Assembly: GCF_002993885.1 (NCBI RefSeq)
Contig: NZ_CM009578.1
Location: 871,251 to 935,250 of the forward strand
From: Sphingopyxis lindanitolerans
GTDB taxonomy: Bacteria > Pseudomonadota > Alphaproteobacteria > Sphingomonadales > Sphingomonadaceae
DNA: 64,000 nt
Direction: 5' to 3'
Part shown: in pieces, positions 6,585 through 13,450 of the stretch
How positions within the stretch are numbered: position 1 is the first letter of the stretch
How the letters are laid out: each line of letters begins with the position of its first letter
The notes under the pieces: generated by a model
The model's input: only the letters and a program-made list of their open reading frames with translations
The model's database searches: none
What the model was told of the DNA's origin: nothing
Position numbers and translations under genes: made by a program

Positions 6585-9116
6585 CTATCGGCGTGTTCGA
6601 GCGCGCAGCCTTACGGCGGTCCGGATATCGTGGAGGTCCACGCGTTGCGTCACGAGCTGGCGCCGGAATTCTTGGAAGATCGGCTGAGTGCGTTCGGGAT
6701 CTTCGATAGTGACGATCAGCGAGAAAGGTACACCCTCGGCGGGGAATTGCGCCTCGGCGCGCACGAGGCTTTCCACCTGCAATTGCCACTCGGTGCTGCT
6801 GCCGACACCGCCGCCAAAATTGGCGGCGTAGCGCTTGGTTGGCCACCATTTGAGGCCATGAGAGATCAACGCACGCTCTGGCGGCGTCATGCCCGAAGAT
6901 TTCGGCAAGAACGCTTGGGTTATCTGATCATGGAAGCTAGGCAAGCCGTCGGCGCGATCGACCGGCTGACGCTGGCGAAGCTTGGCATCTAGGTTCACGC
7001 GCACGAACTCGGTCCCGAAGGCCTGGTCGATCGGCGCGTCATAGACGAGCGTCATCCGCACTTGACCGCGACACGCGCGCGTTGACGGATCGACCATCGA
7101 AGCAGGCCACGCAAAGGGAAAGCGCAGAATAGCCGGCCGCTTCTCGCCGATGCTCAGGCGACTTTCGAACACGAGCGTAATTGAATGGTCGTCAGTCCCC
7201 AGCATCGACGCCGCATCGCTCGGCTGACCGAAGCCCACAAACTGGCGGGCAACATCTCTGAGAGATCGGTGTTCAAGGCAGGTTGGTATGGTTGCATGGT
7301 GGATGGCAAAAGCCCGCAGGGTGCGCGTATCGAGCTTTTGGCCAGTCATGGCGTCCAGCGTCGCAAGAGTTTTGGCGACAAGTGGAGCAGCGAAGCTAGT
7401 ACCGCGAGTCTCGGCGCAGTTTCCATCCAGCGCGCAGGACACTAGCGCGGTCTTGTCGGGCGAAGCAGAATCGCCCGTCCCGCCGTAATGGGCGAGATCG
7501 GGTTTAACACCGACCCGCAAGCCCGGACCACGGCGCGAATAAGTCGCCGGCGCGCCTTCCACATGGGAACCTCCGGGCGGATTAAGGGCGCCGACCGCGA
7601 GTGCGCGCACACTCTCGCAGGGCATGAAAATCGTATCGGACGCGGTCCGGGAGGCCAGTGCCGTGATCGCCTGGCGAGCTGTGCGCGGCCATGGCGCGCG
7701 CCATTCGGCACCGTTGAGGTTCCCGGCAGAATTGACGATGATTACACCTTGGCGATCCTGAATCTCATCGAGACGGGCGGCGTAGATGCTGTAGAGATTC
7801 TGTTCGACCGGCGAAGTGATGTTCAACGACATATTGAACACCCGAACATCGTGATTGTCGCGCGCCTCAACAATTGCAGCCTCCAGTTCCTCGAGAAAGG
7901 CTTCGAAACCACGCTGTCCGTAAACGTCGAAAAACCGTCCCTTGGGCATCAACGGAATATCGACCAGATCACAGCCGTCGGCCTCACGCCCAATGTCGTT
8001 GCCATTATGACTCTGCGCACCGATTAAAATCCCTGCGACCAGAGTGCCATGCGTCGCGTCACAGGCTTCAGTATCAAGATAGTCGTAGCGATCCTGAATC
8101 CAGTCCGAGAAGTGAGAGCAGATTCCAGTGTCGATCACCCCAACTTTGGGATACGTGCCGGTCGCCACACGCGCAGGGACGGCGAATGTCGTTGACCCAG
8201 GGCTTGCCGGTGCGTGGGAGGGCTGGAGCAGCACCGGAAATCGGATGCGACGAACCAGCGGATGCGCGGCCATTACCTTCAGCACGAGCTCGTGCCGCTC
8301 GACATCGGCGTCGACCTGCGCGACGGGCGGTACCAGCGTCAGCTCGCCGCGAACTGCGCGGCGATCCTCGATCAGCGGCCTCCTGGGGGCGGTGGTCACA
8401 AGCAATTCGATCGAGGGCACACCACCCGGACTGGGCAGTAACGCTGCATACATGCCATCGCCGAGTTGGGCGATATCCTGCTGCAGCGTGTCAAACGACT
8501 GGCGCATACCGAGAATATCGGCGCTGCTGATCACATCCAGTGGTTTCTGTTCGAACAGCTCGACAATGTAGCCGCTGGCGGCAGAAGGGTCGAGCATCGC
8601 ATCAACGGCTGAAGCAGCGGAAAAATCGCGCTTGGCGTCGGGAGCAGCGATCTCGATCGTTTCGATCGCACCGAGTTCCGACCTAGTGCGTGTGACATAA
8701 TGGTAGGGGTTGCCGGTCTTACTCGAAATCCGGGTTTCACCCGCAAGCTCGGCGTCCTCGAACCGCGCCCGCAGTCGGTTAAGGTGAATGCGTGGCGCCC
8801 GAAAGAAGAGCTCGCCGGGCGCACCAGCACCCACGCATGGGAACTGGTCGGCAAGGAACAGCGCCCGGTTCGGCCGATAGGATTTCGCTATGGCTTCCAC
8901 GCGCATACGTACCCGGACATAAGTAACAGGCCCGAAGCGAGAGATGGCGAGAGTTGCGTCGATCTCGTCCAGACGCGCGAGCATCGCCGCCTTATGCAAC
9001 GCGAACGCACGATCGTTCTTCTCAAAAAAGTCCTTGTCAGGACCCGCCCGACCGGGATCGGGCGCACGAAGGAATGAATCGTCGTTCAGGACGATCTGGA
9101 CGGGATTGTTAGGCAT
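6585..9116 (-). CDS. ietS: Subtilisin-like serine protease of an IetAS-type ATPase/protease pair
   Basis: 843 residues. A peptidase S8 domain occupies roughly residues 320-610 with an intact triad: Asp329 (V-I-D-T-G), His356 (T-H-G-T-L-V-A-G), Ser574 (G-T-S-F-A-A-P), and oxyanion Asn466 (N-S-A-G-N). The 320-residue N-terminal region and 230-residue C-terminal region have no recognised motif and no signal peptide, so the enzyme is probably cytoplasmic. ATG 9116 was chosen because AAGGGG lies upstream and it overlaps the ATPase stop by 8 bp, implying coupled translation. Coupled subtilase/AAA ATPase genes are known as IetAS, reported for plasmid stability and incompatibility in Agrobacterium and for phage defence. 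Assignment to that family is by architecture and context. Confidence 0.8.
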   Translation of the reverse strand: MPNNPVQIVLNDDSFLRAPDPGRAGPDKDFFEKNDRAFALHKAAMLARLDEIDATLAISRFGPVTYVRVRMRVEAIAKSYRPNRALFLADQFPCVGAGAPGELFFRAPRIHLNRLRARFEDAELAGETRISSKTGNPYHYVTRTRSELGAIETIEIAAPDAKRDFSAASAVDAMLDPSAASGYIVELFEQKPLDVISSADILGMRQSFDTLQQDIAQLGDGMYAALLPSPGGVPSIELLVTTAPRRPLIEDRRAVRGELTLVPPVAQVDADVERHELVLKVMAAHPLVRRIRFPVLLQPSHAPASPGSTTFAVPARVATGTYPKVGVIDTGICSHFSDWIQDRYDYLDTEACDATHGTLVAGILIGAQSHNGNDIGREADGCDLVDIPLMPKGRFFDVYGQRGFEAFLEELEAAIVEARDNHDVRVFNMSLNITSPVEQNLYSIYAARLDEIQDRQGVIIVNSAGNLNGAEWRAPWPRTARQAITALASRTASDTIFMPCESVRALAVGALNPPGGSHVEGAPATYSRRGPGLRVGVKPDLAHYGGTGDSASPDKTALVSCALDGNCAETRGTSFAAPLVAKTLATLDAMTGQKLDTRTLRAFAIHHATIPTCLEHRSLRDVARQFVGFGQPSDAASMLGTDDHSITLVFESRLSIGEKRPAILRFPFAWPASMVDPSTRACRGQVRMTLVYDAPIDQAFGTEFVRVNLDAKLRQRQPVDRADGLPSFHDQITQAFLPKSSGMTPPERALISHGLKWWPTKRYAANFGGGVGSSTEWQLQVESLVRAEAQFPAEGVPFSLIVTIEDPERTQPIFQEFRRQLVTQRVDLHDIRTAVRLRARTRR

Positions 9117-10326
9117 CGACGACCCCTTCTGATGAGGCGCCCTCAGGCGTCCAGTCCGCAGACCAGCGCGAGATCTTGCTCTGGCTGCAATCAAACATCT
9201 GCGCGAGACTCTCCTGCCGCACACCAAGCTCTGCGTGGAGAATCGCGCCGATGAACTTCGGCTCGTCGACAAGGAAAAGCCGCGCAGGCCCCATGTCGGC
9301 ATCTTCGATCCCGAGCCGCGGCAACAACGCCTTGGTCGCAATGGTGATGGCGCGCGGCGTCACCTCACTGCCCGACAGCGCCAAGCTGCGTCGGAGCGCA
9401 TCGGCGAACGTCTTCAGATCCGAGCCAGACCGGGCGCCGGCGACGTAGCTCAAGGTCTTAATGACATCGTCACCGAGTTCCAGCGAGCTTAGAAACGTGC
9501 GTAGCATTTCTAGCCTGGTCGGAAGATCGGGCTGGCCGATCCGCACATGGTTTTGGAAGCGGCGCCAGACCGCTGGATCGAGCAGGCCCTCATGATTGGT
9601 GATTGCGATCGTCAACCCTTTATCAGCGCGCGCGTCGAGGTTCTGAAGGAGCGTATTCACCACGCGTTTCAATTCGCCCAGTTCATGCGGGTCGTCGCGC
9701 ATTTTTGCGAGTGCATCGAATTCGTCGAGGACCAGCACGCACCTATAGCGGTTGGCAAAATCGAAGAGATTGGCAATGTTGCGGGCGGTCGTGCCCAGGA
9801 ACGAACTCACCAAACCATCGATCCGGGCATTGACGACCGGAAGGTTCAGCCGAGCCGCAAGCGTCAATGCAGCGAGCGTTTTCCCGGTGCCGGGAGGGCC
9901 ATAGAACAGACACGATCGGGAGGGTTCTACACCGAGAAGTTTGAGAGCGTCGGCGCGTTGCCATTCTGAGACTAGCGCATTCATGGCCAATTGGAGCGTT
10001 TCGTCGAAGATCGGCGTGGGCTGTCCCAACGCAGGTGCAAGCAAAATCTCCGCAAGGGGAACACTCGTTTCACGATCAGCCGGGGGGTGTACGTTGGGGG
10101 TCAACTCGTCACCCGTGACCAGCGACCGCGACACTTCTACGTTACTGGGAGCGAAGGACACCTCGCTCGTCACATTTGCCAGCAGCGCGCTGATCGTAGA
10201 GGCATCTCGCTCGTCGCCTGCTTTCGCCAATCGGTCACGTAATCTTTCGACCTGTTTTCTGAATCGCGCATCGCCGCTTTCTAGGCCGACCCGACACAAA
10301 CTTTGGACCGCCGAAAAATGCTCCAT
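9109..10326 (-). CDS. ietA: AAA-family ATPase of an IetAS-type pair, with C-terminal helix-turn-helix
   Basis: 405 residues. The N-terminal 120 residues are helical without known motif. The AAA core runs from about 125 to 330: Walker A G-P-P-G-T-G-K-T (143-150), Walker B V-L-V-L-D-E-F-D (D201/E202), sensor Asn244, and an arginine-finger-like R255-R256 after D-P-A-V-W. Residues 366-389 read like an XRE-type helix-turn-helix (Q-E-S-L-A-Q-M-F-D-C-S-Q-S-K-I-S-R-W), which is not a standard part of AAA proteases' partners. Family knowledge suggests the ATPase controls or unfolds substrates for the protease encoded just downstream. Three phased repeats upstream could be sites for the helix-turn-helix. 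Confidence 0.8.
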   Translation of the reverse strand: MEHFSAVQSLCRVGLESGDARFRKQVERLRDRLAKAGDERDASTISALLANVTSEVSFAPSNVEVSRSLVTGDELTPNVHPPADRETSVPLAEILLAPALGQPTPIFDETLQLAMNALVSEWQRADALKLLGVEPSRSCLFYGPPGTGKTLAALTLAARLNLPVVNARIDGLVSSFLGTTARNIANLFDFANRYRCVLVLDEFDALAKMRDDPHELGELKRVVNTLLQNLDARADKGLTIAITNHEGLLDPAVWRRFQNHVRIGQPDLPTRLEMLRTFLSSLELGDDVIKTLSYVAGARSGSDLKTFADALRRSLALSGSEVTPRAITIATKALLPRLGIEDADMGPARLFLVDEPKFIGAILHAELGVRQESLAQMFDCSQSKISRWSADWTPEGASSEGVVDA

Positions 10327-10349
10327 TACAAAATCCCATTATGAATCCG

Positions 10350-10390
10350 TTATCTGTCAGCGTTATGCCATTTAGATCTATCTTATGCAA
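10350..10390 (-). promoter_or_regulatory. Putative promoter of the ATPase/protease operon
   Basis: On the minus strand TTGCAT (near 10389-10384) and CATAAC (near 10366-10361) are 17 bp apart, about 35 bp before the ATG. The region is the most AT-rich near the operon. It overlaps the TTATGCMA repeats, so a protein bound there could block transcription. Confidence 0.4.
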
Positions 10391-10411
10391 CAATCATCGT
10401 AAATTATGCAA
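10363..10411 (+). repeat. Three phased TTATGCMA direct repeats (candidate operator)
   Basis: TTATGCCA at 10363-10370, TTATGCAA at 10383-10390 and TTATGCAA at 10404-10411; start-to-start spacing 20 and 21 bp, about two helical turns. They lie over the putative promoter of the ATPase gene, whose product carries a C-terminal helix-turn-helix. Autoregulation is an inference. Confidence 0.5.
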
Positions 10412-10801
10412 ATTTGCCGACAGGTCCGTATCTGCTCGGCGAAGCGGGGCTTCCGAGTCAGGGGAGAAAATGCAACGAGCTGATGGATGAAGGGTGCTGA
10501 AGCAGAATCAGACTCCTGGGCGGCATGCCCTTCGGCAATAAGCGGTCTTGGCGGCTGATGAACGGCCGTTAATTCGTCCTACTCTCGAAAAGCCGCCTGA
10601 CTGCAAACGGCCCGACTTTCGTATATGCTGCCGTCCTCTGACCGAAAGGATTGCGGCCGCTCCTGGCAATAACTGTCATTCGCAGCCGTCGCTTCGAACG
10701 GCAATAATGTCTCAGTTGCCGACATCAGCGGCCCGTGCCGGCCCCCAGCGGAAGAGCAATGACCCGAAGTTCAACCCGCCTGTGGCTATAGCGCGGTGTG
10801 C

Positions 10802-11101
10802 TCACGCCGCGATCAGGCTCGGCACCGACAGATCGGCCTCATGCTCGCGGGCCTTGCCGAGTTCATAGCGGGCCTGCATCCGCATCAACGTCTCGGCCTT
10901 CACGCCGAAGGCGTGCTCGAAGCGGATCGCCATGTCGGCCGACAGGGATGCCCGGCCGTTGAGCAGCGCGCTGATCGACTGCCGGCTGACCCCAAAGGCC
11001 TCGGCCAGCGCGTTGATCGAAACCCCGTGGGCCTCGATGATTTCAGTCTTGAGCCACTCCCCTGCGTGGATCGCGAACGACGGATGAATCTTGATGGCCA
11101 T
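10802..11101 (-). CDS. higA: HigA-family antitoxin
   Basis: 99 residues, the usual HigA length. An XRE helix-turn-helix is plain at about residues 29-50 (I-N-A-L-A-E-A-F-G-V-S-R-Q-S-I-S-A-L-L-N). It neutralises the HigB toxin and represses the operon. It follows higB with a 1-bp stop/start overlap (TGATG), in the toxin-first order typical of higBA. On an island such a pair often acts as a stabilising module or phage-response module. Confidence 0.9.
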   Translation of the reverse strand: MAIKIHPSFAIHAGEWLKTEIIEAHGVSINALAEAFGVSRQSISALLNGRASLSADMAIRFEHAFGVKAETLMRMQARYELGKAREHEADLSVPSLIAA

Positions 11102-11388
11102 CAGTGATAATCCTCCAGGTCCAGATCGACGATGGCGCCCTGCTCATTGAGTGAGAAGGTCATGCGCCAGTTGCGGGTCACGGTCATCGCCCATGTTCCG
11201 GCGCGGTCGCCGGTCAGAGGGTGAAGGCCGTAGTTCGGCGGCGTCGAGAGTTCGTCCAGCGTCGCGGCGTCAATGATGAGGGTCACCATCTTGAGCAGCC
11301 GATCGACCAGATCACCGGGCAAGCCCTTCGGTTTGCCGGTTTCGACAAACCGCCGGAGCGCCTTGTGATGGATGCTCTCGATTTCCAC
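11101..11388 (-). CDS. higB: HigB-family toxin (RelE/ParE-like mRNA interferase)
   Basis: 95 residues. Family features: H-H-K-A-L-R-R-F-V-E-T-G-K-P-K-G-L near the start, L-H-P-L-T-G-D-R-A-G-T-W-A in the middle and N-W-R-M-T-F at the core strand, then D-L-D-L-E-D-Y-H at the end, as in plasmid and chromosomal HigB toxins that cleave mRNA on ribosomes. Upstream half-sites at 11403-11436 look like the HigA operator. Confidence 0.9.
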   Translation of the reverse strand: MEIESIHHKALRRFVETGKPKGLPGDLVDRLLKMVTLIIDAATLDELSTPPNYGLHPLTGDRAGTWAMTVTRNWRMTFSLNEQGAIVDLDLEDYH

Positions 11389-11402
11389 GAATGGAAGGTA
11401 GT

Positions 11403-11436
11403 GCTTTACATCGGAATGTCAAGCGCCGCTTTACAT
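11403..11436. promoter_or_regulatory. higBA operator candidate
   Basis: ATGTCAAGC (11416-11424), spacer GCC, GCTTTACAT (11428-11436) form an inverted repeat with 8/9 pairing, and a further GCTTTACAT half-site lies at 11403-11411. On the minus strand TTGACA (11422-11417) falls inside the inverted repeat and could be the -35 box. The site is 15-48 bp before the higB start, where HigA autorepression is expected. Confidence 0.55.
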
Positions 11437-11497
11437 GATGCGCGATGAAGAACTTTTGCCCGGTGCGTCGGCGCGATCGTTGTGACGATACCTAACG

Positions 11498-11755
11498 TCA
11501 CCACAATGCGCGTGAGTCCAGCCATTTTTGAACCTCGTCCAATCGGAAACGAGGCCGGGGTTTGGTGCCCCTGCCGATATCATATTCGGTCGGAAAGCCC
11601 GATGGCCGGTCCCGGCGATAGCGGTTGAGCGTCCGCCGCGATATCCGTGCCAGGCGGGCGAATTCATCCGCGGTGATGAAGCGCGTGTCCAACGTCTCAA
11701 CATCCCGAGAAACGCCCAGTCGCGAACGGCTCGATGCAATCCTGTCGTCGTGCAT
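11498..11755 (-). CDS. AlpA-like helix-turn-helix regulator (possible excisionase)
   Basis: 85 residues from ATG 11755, chosen for GGAAGG seven bases upstream. Residues about 25-85 match the AlpA/MerR-type wing helix-turn-helix: I-T-A-D-E-F-A-R-L-A-R-I-S-R-R-T-L-N-R-Y followed by a F-P-T-E-Y-D-I wing and R-F-R-L-D-E-V-Q-K-W-L. Small proteins of this type often serve as excisionases or regulators of integrases on tRNA-borne islands, which fits the setting, though the integrase is 7 kb away. Confidence 0.7.
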   Translation of the reverse strand: MHDDRIASSRSRLGVSRDVETLDTRFITADEFARLARISRRTLNRYRRDRPSGFPTEYDIGRGTKPRPRFRLDEVQKWLDSRALW

Positions 11756-12090
11756 ATGGCGTCCTTCCGGTCTGGAATGACGCTCCCCGGCACGGAGATT
11801 GGCGATCCCGCGCACGTCTGCAAGGCGTCTCGCGATTTAGATGATAACCCCCTGAAAATCTGCCGTTCTTGGCGAGCATGTCTCGCACCGAAAACCGGAG
11901 TCTCGTGAAACTCGTGAAAAAAGGATGTGCAGACAACAGCTTATAAAATCGCGAGATTTTGCTTTTATCTTGCCATGACGAGCTTTCTCTCCCCAGCCGT
12001 TCCAAACCCCGCTTTCCCGACTCTTTCCGCCCTCCACCGTCTGCCTGGACAACCGACTCGGGGCGGCGAAATGAGCTCGTCGCCGCCCCG
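11756..12090. other. Intergenic region
   Basis: About 335 bp between the LuxR gene and the AlpA-like gene. The part around 11880-11960 is AT-rich, with GTGAAACTCGTGAAA-like direct repeats of CTCGTGAAA (near 11902 and 11911), and may hold the promoter of the AlpA-like gene. No gene supported. Confidence 0.45.
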
Positions 12091-12837
12091 TCATGACATG
12101 ATATCGTCGAGACCGATCAGACCGACGCGCAGCGCCGCGCACGCCAGTTCGGTGCGACTGCATACGCCGAACATTTGCCGAAGGTCAGCCATATAGGATC
12201 GGACTGTCGAGAGCCTGAGGTCCATGATGAGTGCGATCTGCGCGTCGGTGCGACCGATGACGGCCCAGCGCAGGCATTCGAGACGGCGTGCGCTTACGTG
12301 GGGAACCTCAGTCGCCTCGATCGCGACCGGATAGCCGTGCAGCCGCCGTGCTTCGGCAAAAGCCTCGTCGGCAATCCACGCGGCCGCCCGACACAATTCC
12401 GCTGAAGGCAGTTCGCTTGCGTCCGTTGCGAAGGTGCAGCATCCGGCGGGTTCGCCCGGAACCGAGACAGGGACCGTGAACCCGATACGAAGGCCGTGCC
12501 GAACGGCTTCATCCAAAATCCGGGTCTGCTTCGGATCGGGCTGCAAAGTTCGGCGCATTTCGTTCCAGGTGAAGGGCCGATTGGTCCGCTGTGACGTGAG
12601 CAGCGCGGGATCGTGGCGATAATATTTGCGCGCGACGAAGATGTCGCCCCATTCGTCAAAATTGTGATGGAAGATCAGGCGGCGACCAGGGCGGATGAAC
12701 CAGGAGGCGTGGACGATCGCCAGCCGGTTGAAGCCGAGCTCGCCTGCGGCCGCGAGCGTATGGTCGAAGATTTCGGCGGCGCTGCGCGCGGCGCGCACCT
12801 GCCGTTCGTGATCCCGGATCAGCCGATTGAGCGGCAT
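12091..12837 (-). CDS. LuxR-family quorum-sensing regulator without adjacent synthase
   Basis: 248 residues. The N-terminal autoinducer-binding domain (about 20-160) keeps hallmark ligand-pocket residues: W in D-E-W-G-D, Y in R-K-Y-Y, the D-P pair in H-D-P-A-L, and W in F-T-W-N-E-M. The C-terminal LuxR helix-turn-helix (about 180-240) reads L-R-W-A-V-I-G-R-T-D-A-Q-I-A-L-I-M-D-L with V-R-S-Y-M. No LuxI-type synthase is in the window, so it would sense acyl-homoserine lactones or related signals made elsewhere. Its targets could include neighbouring island genes. Confidence 0.85.
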   Translation of the reverse strand: MPLNRLIRDHERQVRAARSAAEIFDHTLAAAGELGFNRLAIVHASWFIRPGRRLIFHHNFDEWGDIFVARKYYRHDPALLTSQRTNRPFTWNEMRRTLQPDPKQTRILDEAVRHGLRIGFTVPVSVPGEPAGCCTFATDASELPSAELCRAAAWIADEAFAEARRLHGYPVAIEATEVPHVSARRLECLRWAVIGRTDAQIALIMDLRLSTVRSYMADLRQMFGVCSRTELACAALRVGLIGLDDIMS

Positions 12838-12937
12838 GGCAGAGGTCCGCGATCGTCTCGATCATATCGACCGATGATGAATATATTCCACAGAATGAAG
12901 CGGGCCGGTGGCTCAGCCGATCGGTTCGGGATCGCCC

Positions 12938-13255
12938 CTAGCGCGCCCATCCATCATGCGCGCGGGGCGCAATCACGACGCTGCGGTGCAGCACCGCAAG
13001 GCCGCTACGCACGGCGGCCGCGAAGATCAGCGAACGCGCGCCCACACTTTCGTTCGGCAGAAGATAGCCGCCTTGCATCCCTTCACCTCCAGCCTTCCAT
13101 CGGTCAGGGTTCTTCACGTCGCGCTGGTCGGGGTTGGCCCGCAGGGGAGCGGCGTCGCCACCGTGCCACCAGCGGCGCGCGGTCATCCCGCGACCGAATT
13201 TCCAGTTGCGCTTCTCGATGACCGGGCCTGCCGGATATTTGGTCTGAAGCGTCAT
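12938..13255 (-). pseudogene. Small gene or remnant with a metal-dependent-hydrolase-like N-terminus
   Basis: 105 codons from ATG 13255. The first 45 residues (K-Y-P-A-G-P-V-I-E-K-R-N-W-K-F-G, then R-R-W-W-H-G-G-D) resemble the N-terminus of the predicted metal-dependent hydrolase family PF10118, but the rest (G-G-E-G-M-Q-G-G-Y onward) does not continue that family. Probably a truncated or recombined remnant; it may instead be an unrelated small protein. Not sure. Confidence 0.35.
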
Positions 13256-13373
13256 GTTGGGTTCCTTCGCTGCCGGACAAATGGGGCCGCCGTCTGCAAC
13301 CGGCTGGATGCAGGCGGCAGCCAGGTCTTCCCTCAGGGGAGGGAGCGCGAGAGAACGCATCTTGTCCTGATCC

Positions 13374-13401
13374 AAAAAACCGGGCCGATGCTTGCACCCG
13401 G
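13374..13401 (-). terminator. Possible intrinsic terminator after the TonB receptor gene
   Basis: Minus strand: stem CCGGG/CCCGG (13401-13397 with 13384-13380), then six T's (13379-13374). A second stem GCTTGC/GCAAGC overlaps. It lies 50 bp past the receptor stop. Confidence 0.5.
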
Positions 13402-13450
13402 GAGCAAGCTTGGCATCGACCCGAGGTTGTTCCCCCAGTGGAGAGAGGAC

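Larger units (their letters stand above)
10327..10801. other. Intergenic region upstream of the ATPase gene
   Basis: 475 bp with no supported gene. The first 100 bp next to the ATPase start are AT-rich and hold three phased repeats and a likely promoter. The remainder (about 10420-10800) is GC-richer, with one weak 106-codon frame lacking a ribosome binding site. Confidence 0.55.

Noticed and set aside
10548-10868. 106-codon + frame upstream of the ATPase gene
   Set aside because: No ribosome binding site, overlaps higA, composition unlike nearby genes.
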